From NCBI GenBank assembly GCA_029261595.1, contig JAJDAZ010000014.1:27723-91722 (forward strand): 64,000 nucleotides of DNA. Reading direction: 5' to 3'. Source of the stretch: Nitrospinaceae bacterium. GTDB lineage: Bacteria; Nitrospinota; Nitrospinia; Nitrospinales; VA-1. Numbering within the stretch: position 1 is the first letter of the stretch; each line of letters opens with the position of its first letter. Shown here piece by piece: positions 18,447-27,039 of the stretch. The notes beneath the pieces were generated by a model. The model did no database searches, was not told where the DNA came from, and saw nothing but the letters and a program-made list of their open reading frames with translations. The position numbers and the translations under genes were made by a program.

Positions 18447-19541
18447 CTATCTCCCAAGACTGATGCGGATATCCTCGGCGCATCGGATCAATTGCGAAGT
18501 GAGCGGAATTTTCCGGACGATCCCGGCCAGGGATTTTAAGGGGACCAACGAAATGTCCGGGGTTTTGAGCGCCACCATATTACCGAATTCCCCCTCCACA
18601 GCCGCCTGAACTGCATAAGCGCCCAGACGGGTGCCCAGAACCCGGTCGAAGCAGTTGGGGGTTCCGCCCCTCTGAGTATGGCCCAACACCGTGCATCGCA
18701 CTTCGAGGTCGATCTGCCGGGTGATTTGTTCCGCCAGATAATTCCCCACCCCGCCGTATTGCTTGACCCCCTGCAACCGGGTGGAGGCGCTTTTCAAGGT
18801 GATTTCGTCATGCCCGACTTCCCTGGCGCCTTCGGCCACCACAATGATGCTGTAGGGGCTCCCTCCGCCTTGACGAAGCTTGATTTTTTCCAGAACCTTG
18901 TCCATCTGGTAGGGAATTTCGGGGATGAGAATGATGTGCGCCCGCCCGGCGATTCCCGCCTCCAAAGCGATCCAGCCGGCATCCCGGCCCATCACCTCCA
19001 ATATCATGACCCGTTGGTGGCTTCGGCCTGTGGTGTGCAGGCGGTCCAGGGCATCGCAGGCCACCTGGGTCGCCGTCTGATATCCGAAAGTATAGTCCGT
19101 TCCTTCGAGGTCGTTGTCTATGGTTTTGGGAATTCCAATGACCGGGATTCCCATTTCAAAGAGCTTATAGGCGATTTGCAGGGTTCCGTCACCCCCCACC
19201 ACAAACAGGCCGTCCAGTTTTAGCCGCTTGAAATTGTCCAGGGCCTGCCGGGAATAATCGTGCTCCTGTATGACCCCGTTTTCATCGAGTTCTCTATAAG
19301 CGAACGGATTGCCTTTATTGGTGGTCCCTAAGATGGTACCGCCGAGTGGAAGAATGTCGCGCGTGTTGGCGGTGGTCAATTCCTGCACCCGGTTGAATAT
19401 CAACCCGTCGAAACCCTGCTCGATGCCGATGACCTCGCAACCCTGCTGGAACACGGCAACCCTGGTGATCGCCCGGATCACCGCGTTCATGCCCGTGCAG
19501 TCTCCGCCGCCGGTCAATATTCCTATTCTTTTGAGGGTCAT
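18447..19541 (-). CDS. pfkA: 6-phosphofructokinase
   Basis: Phosphorylates fructose 6-phosphate at C1 in glycolysis. The 364-residue protein has LTGGGDCTGMNAVIRA at the start, VVGGDGTLQIAYKL, PKTIDNDLEGTDYTFG, and VMGRDAGWIALEAG. Gly in GGDGT (equivalent to E. coli 104) is the ATP-type residue, while Lys in PKTIDND (equivalent to 124) is common in the mixed or PPi-related group III enzymes. ATP use is therefore likely but allosteric control may differ from E. coli PfkA. ATG 19541 is preferred to a TTG six bases upstream. Monocistronic or loosely linked to rimO (135-base gap). Confidence 0.92.
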   Translation of the reverse strand: MTLKRIGILTGGGDCTGMNAVIRAITRVAVFQQGCEVIGIEQGFDGLIFNRVQELTTANTRDILPLGGTILGTTNKGNPFAYRELDENGVIQEHDYSRQALDNFKRLKLDGLFVVGGDGTLQIAYKLFEMGIPVIGIPKTIDNDLEGTDYTFGYQTATQVACDALDRLHTTGRSHQRVMILEVMGRDAGWIALEAGIAGRAHIILIPEIPYQMDKVLEKIKLRQGGGSPYSIIVVAEGAREVGHDEITLKSASTRLQGVKQYGGVGNYLAEQITRQIDLEVRCTVLGHTQRGGTPNCFDRVLGTRLGAYAVQAAVEGEFGNMVALKTPDISLVPLKSLAGIVRKIPLTSQLIRCAEDIRISLGR

Positions 19542-19676
19542 TTGCAATCAGATGTCTTTAAGAGGTGAGGAGGGAATTAAACCTTTTCCATCATTTTTAA
19601 AGGTTTCTCCCAGAAGGAGAACCACTCAGGATTTTCAACCTGCTCCTAGCAAACAATATTTGCTAATAGAGTTTTA

Positions 19677-21044
19677 TCATCCCTCGACCTTGGTTGCCAC
19701 CACGTCATAGTCGGTGGCGGCGATGATTCGCATGGGAACGATTTGACCGGGTTCCACGTCGCTTTGTTCAATGATCACCTGACCGTCTATTTCCGGGGCC
19801 TGGGTAGGCATTCGTCCGGTTACCAGATAGCTTTCTTCCAGGTCGGCGCCTTCGACCAGAACAGGGTGCACTTCCCCGACTTTGCCTTGGTTTTTTTTCA
19901 GGCTGATTTCCTGCTGAGCATTCATCAACAGATCTTTTCGTTCCTGTTTGATTGTTTGCGGCACGTCATCGGAATATTCGAAGGCTGTGGTTCCCTCTTC
20001 ATGGGAGTAGGTGAACGCGCCCACATGGTCAAATTGTATTTCCTTAAGGAATTTCAGCATGTGATTAAAATGCGCCTCGGTCTCTCCGGGAAACCCCGTA
20101 ATGAACGTCGTCCGCAAGGCCACGCCGGGAATCTTCGAGCGAATTTCATCTAACATGCTTCTCACCTTTTTTTCCCGTTCCTGCCGTTTCATTTTTGCCA
20201 GCATCTCGTCGTGCGTGTGCTGAAGCGGAACGTCGATATAAGAGCACACTTTGGATTCCGCCGCGATGAACTCGATCAACTCGCTGTCGATAAATGTCGG
20301 GTAACAGTAAAACAGGCGAATCCATTCGATGCCATCCACCTCGACTAGTGAGCGCAACAACCGGACCAGGCCGTTTTTCATTCTGAGGTCCAGGCCGTAC
20401 ATCGTGGTGTCCTGGGAAATCAGGTTCAATTCTTTAACCCCCTGTTCCGCCAGTTGCCGGGCTTCGGTGACGAGGGACTCCAGCGGTTGACTGCGAATAT
20501 TGCCGCGCATTTTAGGGATGATGCAGAAGGCGCATTTGTTGGAACAGCCTTCTGAGATCTTTAAATAGGCGGAATAAGACGGTGTGGTCAAAATTCGGTC
20601 GGCGAAGGGTTCAAAATATTCCGCCGGGCCGTTCATCTGGTTGCGCGAAGCGATCCCGTTGGATGCAGAGTGGTCCGCGCGCAAAACTTCCTTCAATCGC
20701 GGATATTGGCCAACACCAAAAATGTGATCGATTTCGGGAATTTCTTTCAGCAGGTCATCGCTGTAACGTTCGGAGAGACACCCGGTCACGATCAACTTTT
20801 TACAATTGCCGTCGGTTTTCAATTGCGCCATTTCCAGAATGGCGTCGACCGATTCCTTTTTGGCCGATTCAATGAAGCCGCAGGTGTTCACCACCAGAAC
20901 GTCCGCCTCTTCCTGATGGGACGTGATCTCATAACCGGTGTTCACCAGATCGCCTAGAAGATATTCGGTATCCACGGCATTTTTCGGACAGCCCAGACTG
21001 ACCATGCCAATTTTTTTTATCGAGGCCGGGTTTTTCGTTTTCAC
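19677..21044 (-). CDS. rimO: Ribosomal protein S12 methylthiotransferase
   Basis: A radical SAM enzyme that adds a methylthio group to an Asp of ribosomal protein S12. Domain order: N-terminal UPF0004 domain with GMVSLGCPKNAVDTE and NTCGFIESAK (cluster-binding Cys), a radical SAM domain with CSNKCAFCIIP (CxxxCxxC), and a C-terminal TRAM-like region. The 455-residue length fits. S-L-G-C-P-K-N and IPKMRG favour RimO over MiaB. It starts with GTG 21044, overlapping the mlaC stop by 4 bases. Confidence 0.93.
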   Translation of the reverse strand: MKTKNPASIKKIGMVSLGCPKNAVDTEYLLGDLVNTGYEITSHQEEADVLVVNTCGFIESAKKESVDAILEMAQLKTDGNCKKLIVTGCLSERYSDDLLKEIPEIDHIFGVGQYPRLKEVLRADHSASNGIASRNQMNGPAEYFEPFADRILTTPSYSAYLKISEGCSNKCAFCIIPKMRGNIRSQPLESLVTEARQLAEQGVKELNLISQDTTMYGLDLRMKNGLVRLLRSLVEVDGIEWIRLFYCYPTFIDSELIEFIAAESKVCSYIDVPLQHTHDEMLAKMKRQEREKKVRSMLDEIRSKIPGVALRTTFITGFPGETEAHFNHMLKFLKEIQFDHVGAFTYSHEEGTTAFEYSDDVPQTIKQERKDLLMNAQQEISLKKNQGKVGEVHPVLVEGADLEESYLVTGRMPTQAPEIDGQVIIEQSDVEPGQIVPMRIIAATDYDVVATKVEG

Positions 21045-21652
21045 GCTTTGGCCTCATTCAATTTTTTCTCCATTCGGCTGACAAGTTCAGCGAAGTTTTT
21101 TTTCGCCATGATTTTATAAAACTGACTGCGTAAATTATTGCGCATGCTCACGCCGTCCATGTGCACATCGACCACTTTCCAGTCGTCGGAGTTCTGCTTC
21201 AGAAAGAAATCAATCTCAATTTCGCCCTCGTTCTTGTGCGCCACGGTCATCGGCACGAACGCCTTGGTCTTCTCTATTTCCGATTCCGCGAAAACCAAAT
21301 CGAGATCGACGAAAAATTTCCCTGAATTGGGAAAGGCGACATAAATGAACAATTCACCCAGCAATTTGGAAAAACGCTTTTTTTCCTCGTCGGTTATTTT
21401 TGCCCAGTATTTTCCTAGGGTCTTCTGGCTGATTTCAGAAATATTCAAATAGTTCAAAGCTTTTTCCGAACGGGCGCTGTTGGCTTTCTTCTGCTCGTCG
21501 GACAGCTTATCCCCCCCCTTGATTTTTTGTATGGTCCCCAGTAATTCCTCGACACACTGTTGGGGCGAATTTTTGGAAGCAAAGGCGGGACCGGTGAGGA
21601 GGGTCAACGCCAAAAAAGCCATGAGGAAAATCGTTTTATTCAATCGGGTCAT
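21041..21652 (-). CDS. MlaC/Ttg2D-family periplasmic phospholipid-binding protein
   Basis: A 203-residue secreted protein. Residues 1-25 form a signal peptide ending in GPAFA. The body matches the Ttg2/MlaC family, which ferries phospholipids between outer and inner membrane: CVEELLGTIQKIK, ALNYLNISEISQKTLGKYW, FSKLLGELF, and near the end WKVVDVHMDGVSMRNNLRSQF. The MlaE permease, MlaF ATPase and MlaD are not in the window, so it is detached from its usual operon. It overlaps rimO by 4 bases, which suggests co-transcription. Confidence 0.85.
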   Translation of the reverse strand: MTRLNKTIFLMAFLALTLLTGPAFASKNSPQQCVEELLGTIQKIKGGDKLSDEQKKANSARSEKALNYLNISEISQKTLGKYWAKITDEEKKRFSKLLGELFIYVAFPNSGKFFVDLDLVFAESEIEKTKAFVPMTVAHKNEGEIEIDFFLKQNSDDWKVVDVHMDGVSMRNNLRSQFYKIMAKKNFAELVSRMEKKLNEAKA

Positions 21653-21785
21653 TTTTATGATAATTTATTCTATAGAAGGTTTTTGATCGGCTAGCCGATA
21701 CCGGCCCCTTTCGGGATTGCCAATTCTGATAACAAGAATAGACTATCACTCCACACCCTCTCTTGAGAAGGGATAAAATAAGACC

Positions 21786-22553
21786 ATGTTTCGGGTTCTG
21801 ATTTTAAGCTTTATATTCATATTTACCTTTGCGGCCCAGGGAATATCCTCTGTTTCCGTGCAGGATATTGACCGGGAGTTTGAATCCGTCCCAAAAAGCC
21901 GTGAGGATTTATTGCAGACCGAGTCAATGATCCTTGAGGCCCTGGAACAATCCGGCAACTCCGAATCCCTGTCCTGGCGGCTGGCCAGGACCTATTATGC
22001 GCTGGGCAAAAGGTCGGAAGAAGAAGCAGGTAAAGAATACTACCAACGGTGCATGGCACGGGCCAATCAAGCAATTGAGCTCAATAACCGGTCTGCATGG
22101 GGGTTTTACTTTCGCGGCGTTTGCCAGGGCAAACTGGGAGAAATAGAAGGCATCTGGAATAGCTTATCAATAATAAAACCTCTGAAGAAGGACCTCAAGA
22201 AAGCGTTGGAATATGACCCCTCGGTGAGCCATGGAGGCCCGCATCGCGCTCTCGGGGTGCTTTACCTGAAGCTCCCCGGCTTACTGGGCGGCAGTGTCGA
22301 TAAATCTGTGGATCATTTGCAACAGGCTGTCGCCGTGGGTCCAAAATATGCTGATAATTATTTGTTTCTCGCCGAAGCACTGTACGAGCAGGAGAATTAT
22401 CAAACCGCTAAAGTTACTCTCAAAGTCCTACTCAAGGTCGTCGAGGGATCCAACGACGACACCGCAGATGCCCAACAAGTTCGTGAAAAAGTTAAGACAC
22501 TGATGGAAAAAATCGATCCGTGGATCGAATCCCAAGCCACCCATGCTCAATGA
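21786..22553 (+). CDS. Secreted TPR-like protein
   Basis: A 255-residue protein with an N-terminal signal peptide (residues 1-20, to AAQG). Several degenerate tetratricopeptide helices follow (SWRLARTYYALGKRSEE, AWGFYFRGVCQGKLGE, ADNYLFLAEALYEQENYQTA). The LKLPGLLGGSVDKSVDHL segment resembles a motif of TRAP-transporter T-component-like TPR proteins. A scaffold role in the periplasm is plausible but not shown. It overlaps recN by 11 bases, so the two are co-translated despite unrelated roles. No function can be named. Confidence 0.72.
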   Translation: MFRVLILSFIFIFTFAAQGISSVSVQDIDREFESVPKSREDLLQTESMILEALEQSGNSESLSWRLARTYYALGKRSEEEAGKEYYQRCMARANQAIELNNRSAWGFYFRGVCQGKLGEIEGIWNSLSIIKPLKKDLKKALEYDPSVSHGGPHRALGVLYLKLPGLLGGSVDKSVDHLQQAVAVGPKYADNYLFLAEALYEQENYQTAKVTLKVLLKVVEGSNDDTADAQQVREKVKTLMEKIDPWIESQATHAQ

Positions 22554-24237
22554 AATAAAAATTCGTAACTTCGCCATCATAAAAAATTTGTGCATGGAGT
22601 TCGCTCCCGGGCTCAATGTGTTGACAGGGGAAACCGGTGCTGGAAAGTCCATCCTGATGAGCGCCCTCAACCTCATCCTGGGAGGCCGGGCCGACACGGA
22701 TTACATCCGTTCCGGCGAAACCACCGCCACGGTGGAAGCGGTGTTTCAAATCGACGACCCCGCCCTTTTGGAGGACATCCGCGCCCTCGGAATCGAAACC
22801 GACGATGGGGAATTGCTTATCAAGCGCAATGTGTCCAACAGCGGGAAAAGCCGGTGCTTTCTCAATGACGGAAACCTCACCGTTGCGACACTCGCCAAAA
22901 TAGGCAATCGCCTGGTCGACATTCACGGTCAGCACGATCACCAGGCGTTACTGCGCCCGGAAACCCACGTCGAACTTTTGGATCTGTACGGAAAAAACCA
23001 GGAGGCCTGTCAGCGTTTCAGCGCGGAGCTTGCCGTCTACCAGAATTGCAGGCGGGATCTTCAGTCCAACCAGGCCAAAGAAAAAAACCGTAAGGAACGC
23101 CAGGAACTGCTGAGTTTCCAGCTGACCCAAATCGAACAGGCGGGCCTGTCCATCGAGGAGGAGGAAGCATTAAAAACCGAAAAAAATATTTTACAGCACG
23201 CAGAAAAACTGCAACAAACCCTCAAACAAACGCTGGGCCAGTTGTCCGAATCGGAAGGCTCCGCCCTCGAGCAGCTGGGCCGCGCGCAAAGAGACATCGA
23301 TTCTCTGGTGGACCTCGACCCCGAACTCAACAGCCCGTCGGCCAGGGCGCAAACGGCCTATTGCGAACTGGAGGAATTGGTCGAAGAACTTAACACTTAT
23401 CTTCGCAAGATAGATTTCAATCCGCCGCGCCTGGAAGAGATCGATGACCGGCTCGCGGAAATCAACGGATTGAAACGAAAATACGGCATGGATATCCCCG
23501 CGATTTTAGACGAACGGACCCGAATGGCCGTGGAACTCGAATCCCTGGGAGCCAACCGGGAGAAAATGGATTCCCTGGAAAAAGAAATCAAACATCGGGA
23601 AAAAACCCTGGAAGGGCTGGCAACCGCACTGGCGGACAAGCGGGAAAAAACCGCCAAAAAATTCAAAAAAGATGTCGAAAAAGAATTGCGCGATCTGGAC
23701 ATGGCCGAGGTCCAATTCGGCGTCCGTTTCGATTACCCGCCCGACGCCGGTGGGTTCGTTAAATTTCGCGACGCCACCGTCAAACTGCATGCGGGCGGCA
23801 TCGGCACGGTGGAGTTTCTTTTTTCTCCCAACCCAGGCGAAGAACTCCGCCCGCTGGTAAAAATCGCCTCGGGAGGCGAGTTGTCCCGCGTCATGCTGGC
23901 GTTAAAATCCATATTGCACGAGCAGGACCCGGTCCCGGTGATGGTTTTCGACGAGGTGGATGCGGGCATCGGCGGCAAGGTGGCGGAAAAAGTCGGCGTC
24001 AAACTTGAAAAAGTATCCGACGGCAAACAGGTGTTCTGTATCACCCATCTCCCGCAGATTGCCGGCATGGCGTCGGCCCATTACCGCGTACAGAAAACCG
24101 TCCACGAAAGCCGCACCCACTCGACCATCGTGAAACTCAATTATGACCAACGGGTGGAGGAAATCGCCCGCATGTCCGGCGGCGAAACCATCACCCCTGC
24201 GACCTTGAAATTCGCCAAAGAAATGATCAAGAAATAA
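22543..24237 (+). CDS. recN: DNA repair protein RecN
   Basis: An SMC-like ATPase that acts early in double-strand-break repair. The 564-residue protein has the Walker A motif GETGAGKSIL at residues 29-38, FLNDGNLTVATL, VDIHGQHDHQALLRP, a central coiled coil (about 150-370, Glu/Lys-rich), and the C-terminal ABC signature ASGGELSRVMLALK, then Walker B VPVMVFDEVDAGIGG and the switch His in CITHLPQIAG. ATG 22543 overlaps the upstream TPR gene. No LexA box is recognised by eye. Confidence 0.95.
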   Translation: MLNEIKIRNFAIIKNLCMEFAPGLNVLTGETGAGKSILMSALNLILGGRADTDYIRSGETTATVEAVFQIDDPALLEDIRALGIETDDGELLIKRNVSNSGKSRCFLNDGNLTVATLAKIGNRLVDIHGQHDHQALLRPETHVELLDLYGKNQEACQRFSAELAVYQNCRRDLQSNQAKEKNRKERQELLSFQLTQIEQAGLSIEEEEALKTEKNILQHAEKLQQTLKQTLGQLSESEGSALEQLGRAQRDIDSLVDLDPELNSPSARAQTAYCELEELVEELNTYLRKIDFNPPRLEEIDDRLAEINGLKRKYGMDIPAILDERTRMAVELESLGANREKMDSLEKEIKHREKTLEGLATALADKREKTAKKFKKDVEKELRDLDMAEVQFGVRFDYPPDAGGFVKFRDATVKLHAGGIGTVEFLFSPNPGEELRPLVKIASGGELSRVMLALKSILHEQDPVPVMVFDEVDAGIGGKVAEKVGVKLEKVSDGKQVFCITHLPQIAGMASAHYRVQKTVHESRTHSTIVKLNYDQRVEEIARMSGGETITPATLKFAKEMIKK

Positions 24238-24440
24238 TCTTCTTTGCCACCAGCGAAATATTTTTTATGAACCCGGATTTTAACCAAAATTTCTTTCAAA
24301 AAAAGCTATTATCAATCTGAATTTATTTAATTTAAGGGTCCCTGCAGGGATAAATCCAAGTTTTTCTTTTACAAAGTCCCGTTGATAGATTAAACTTTTT
24401 CCCTGCGTTTAAGATGCGAGTAACAAATTTGACCAATTAT

Positions 24441-24517
24441 GGTGGGCGTAGCTCAGTTGGTAGAGTCCTGGAATGTGGCTCCAGATGTCGCGGGTTCGAG
24501 CCCCGTCGCTCACCCCA
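24441..24517 (+). tRNA. tRNA-His (anticodon GTG)
   Basis: A cloverleaf with acceptor GTGGGCG/CGCTCAC, anticodon stem CTGGA/TCCAG and loop ATGTGGC, giving anticodon GTG. A genomically encoded extra G at 24441 pairs with C73, the tRNA-His identity element. CCA is encoded (24515-24517). Confidence 0.95.
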
Positions 24518-24531
24518 TTTTTCTTGTCAAT

Positions 24532-24605
<74 letters not shown>

Positions 24606-24895
24606 CTCGCTTTAGCGAGGGGGAATTTGCTGATGACAGGCAGGGTCCCTTTCGTCTAACCCGGACTTTTCCCGTTTGACGGCGCCACTCGTCGTAGGAT
24701 AGTCTATTGAAGATGGGTACTGCCGCACGAATCTGGTTCGAACTTTCGCACTATTCGCTGAGGGTGCGAGACAGGGCAAATTTGTCTGCTATTCAGGTTC
24801 GTTGCATTGAGTTTTTTTTAAAATTACGAGAGAAGAAGTCTTAACCATCTCTCGATTTATTATTTAATAGACTTTGAAGTCGATTGGAGGAATCC

Positions 24896-25645
24896 ATGCA
24901 AACCAGGAAAATAAAATCCATCTTCGTGACAGCGCTTTCATTACTGTTGACCGTGATGTTCTGTTCCACTTCCGGTGCCGCGATCTCCGGCACAGACAGC
25001 AAGGGAAGTTACGTCTATGGCGAGGAAAGTAAAAAAGAAGGCAGCAAAAGCAAGAGCGCGGCTCCTCAGGGAACCAAAGGAAGCGTCACCAAAAAAGGTG
25101 AGGGCAGTGGCAGTAAAGCCTATCCCCATAAACTTCATAAGAAACCCATGCACGGCAAAAAAGAAGGCAGTGGACCCAAGTCCTATGCTCCTTCAAGACA
25201 TGGTTACAAGCACAAAGGTAAAGAAGGGAGCGGGAGCAAAAAGTTTTCTCATGGCTCCCCCCACAAGAAATCCCATTCCGCGCATAAAGGTTCCGGCCAC
25301 GGACGCTCTCATCACTCCGGGAAATCTCCCTTCGAGCATATATTGTGCTTCACCAAGAAATTAGGCCTGACCGAAGGCCAGGTCAAAAAAATCAAGGGGC
25401 ACGAGTTTGAATTCAAAAAGATGAAAATCCAGGCGAAAGCCGATCATGCGATCGCTCACATGGAATTGAACCGGCTGGCCCATTCGGACACAGTTGACGA
25501 AGCGGGGATGCGTGCGGTAGGGAACAAGATCGTCGAGATCAAATCGAGAAAGATCCATGCGATGATCGAAGCCAAAATCACCCTTCTAAAAATCCTGACT
25601 GCGGAACAAAGACAGAAAGTCAGCAAATTGCATTCCCGTCGTTAA
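24896..25645 (+). CDS. Secreted Spy/CpxP-like protein with a Lys/Gly/Ser repeat region
   Basis: A 249-residue secreted protein. Residues 1-28 are a signal peptide. Residues about 30-145 are very basic, low-complexity sequence with repeated EGSG-[SP]-K-x-[YF] units ([30 protein letters not shown]) and many His. Residues 150-249 form a helical domain with [11 protein letters not shown] and [16 protein letters not shown], the LTxxQ-type pattern of Spy/CpxP and heavy-metal-resistance periplasmic proteins. ATG 24896 with GGAGG 5 bases upstream is the start. A periplasmic chaperone or metal-binding role is inferred. The repeat region is unusual for this family. Confidence 0.75.
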   Translation: MQTRKIKSIFVTALSLLLTVMFCSTSGAAISGTDSKGSYVYGEESKKEGSKSKSAAPQGTKGSVTKKGEGSGSKAYPHKLHKKPMHGKKEGSGPKSYAPSRHGYKHKGKEGSGSKKFSHGSPHKKSHSAHKGSGHGRSHHSGKSPFEHILCFTKKLGLTEGQVKKIKGHEFEFKKMKIQAKADHAIAHMELNRLAHSDTVDEAGMRAVGNKIVEIKSRKIHAMIEAKITLLKILTAEQRQKVSKLHSRR

Positions 25646-25678
25646 TTGGGCAGCGGGATCGTTTCTTCATAAAATATT

Positions 25679-25755
<77 letters not shown>

Positions 25756-25761
25756 GTAAAG

Positions 25762-25797
25762 AAAGGGGTTACCGGAAACACAGGTAGCCCCTTTTTT
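25762..25797 (+). terminator. Terminator after tRNA-Pro
   Basis: AAAGGGGTTACC, loop GGAAACACA, GGTAGCCCCTTTTTT: a strong stem with a T-run. It lies 7 bases after the tRNA and also separates the convergent gene that ends at 25834. Confidence 0.85.
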
Positions 25798-25833
25798 AGT
25801 GCATGATAGATTTTCTATCGTTTTAGAGTCAAC

Positions 25834-27006
25834 CTAAAGCCCCGCCGACTCGTACGAATCGCTCAAGTCCTTAATGCGTAGTTTGCGCCGCAAGGCCGCA
25901 AATCCTTCAAAGGCTTTTTTGCCCAACCGGGATCGATACACCGGCTTGGCCGCCAACTGCGCGGACGAGGGATCGTCGGTGAAATACTGCGTGTCCAGTG
26001 GACTCACACAACGGCAATTTGGATACAGCCATTTCAAGGTCAGCCGGTCGCGTTCCGCGGCGTCGCGCAAGTGCCGCACCACTTCTTTGATCCTCCAATA
26101 ATCCTTGCCGGTGTACATGCTGGTGGCCACCAGTTTCAACTGCGGGACGATGCCTTTTCCCGTCAGTTGGTCAATTTTCTGTTTGACGAAGTCCAGAGGC
26201 TCCGGCCCCAACACCAACTCGGTCCACACCGTTCCCTGGGGAAAAATTTCCACCGCGTATTCCAACGCTTCGTGCACCTGTTGACTGGAGAGAATTTCTC
26301 CCTCGGCATCGGCTCCCGCAAACCCGCTCAGCGGAAAATCCAGAAGATCGAACCCGGCGGCGTAGATCAAATCGATCGTGTTCTTTTCCTGCGGAGGAAA
26401 TCCCTTGAGCGCGACAAAGGTTTTGAATTTGGTTTTGATGGCATCGACAATCGGAGCCAGCAGTTGGAACCCGCGATCTTTTTTGTCACAATAATCCATA
26501 TTGATCTGCACCAGGTCCGCCGCGCCTTCCTCAAACGCGGACTGCACTATAGAGATAATATACTCCCTGGACATATTCAGTTTTTCGCCCTTGTCCACGG
26601 CGCGCAGGAAAATGTTCAGGCAATAACCGTCCAGGCAGATGTTTTCGGACAGCGGGGTGCGATCCTTCAACAAACTTTTTAGAAACGCCGGCAGGGGAAT
26701 GATTCCCACTTCCGGCTGGTTTTCCTCATCGCCGGAATCCAGAAACAATCGGTCGTTCTGGACTTTTAATATCATGGGGGACTGGTCTTTAGGCTTCAGG
26801 AAAGTTTTGACAATGAGGTTTTCCGTCAACGCAAGGGTCACCTCTTCCCCCGGCACGCCCGGGCAGACGCCTGACGCCACATCGGGCGATTCCAGTATGT
26901 CCGGAGAAATATACAATCCCCGCTGGATCAGTTCCAGTTTCCGTTGACCGTAAGTTTTGATCTTCAGGTCGGTTTTCGTTCCATGAGATGTATTCAAAAC
27001 GTTCAC
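25834..27006 (-). CDS. Unknown protein, radical-SAM-like TIM barrel without the CxxxCxxC motif
   Basis: I do not recognise a named family. The 390-residue protein has alternating strand/helix units typical of a TIM barrel: AADLVQINMDYCD, KFKTFVALKGFPP, IDLIYAAGFDLLDFPLSGF, GTVWTELVLGPEPLDF, GIVPQLKLVATSMYTG. These resemble the later strands of radical SAM proteins, but no CxxxCxxC motif is present; the few Cys are scattered. The C-terminus (LTLKWLYPNCRCVSPLDTQY) is unusual. The start is GTG 27006. It lies 33 bases after mpl and is probably co-transcribed with it, but that gives no clear role. A degenerate radical SAM relative is the best guess. Confidence 0.5.
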   Translation of the reverse strand: MNVLNTSHGTKTDLKIKTYGQRKLELIQRGLYISPDILESPDVASGVCPGVPGEEVTLALTENLIVKTFLKPKDQSPMILKVQNDRLFLDSGDEENQPEVGIIPLPAFLKSLLKDRTPLSENICLDGYCLNIFLRAVDKGEKLNMSREYIISIVQSAFEEGAADLVQINMDYCDKKDRGFQLLAPIVDAIKTKFKTFVALKGFPPQEKNTIDLIYAAGFDLLDFPLSGFAGADAEGEILSSQQVHEALEYAVEIFPQGTVWTELVLGPEPLDFVKQKIDQLTGKGIVPQLKLVATSMYTGKDYWRIKEVVRHLRDAAERDRLTLKWLYPNCRCVSPLDTQYFTDDPSSAQLAAKPVYRSRLGKKAFEGFAALRRKLRIKDLSDSYESAGL

Positions 27007-27039
27007 AACCAGTGATGCGCTGGCCCCGGTTTTTATAGA

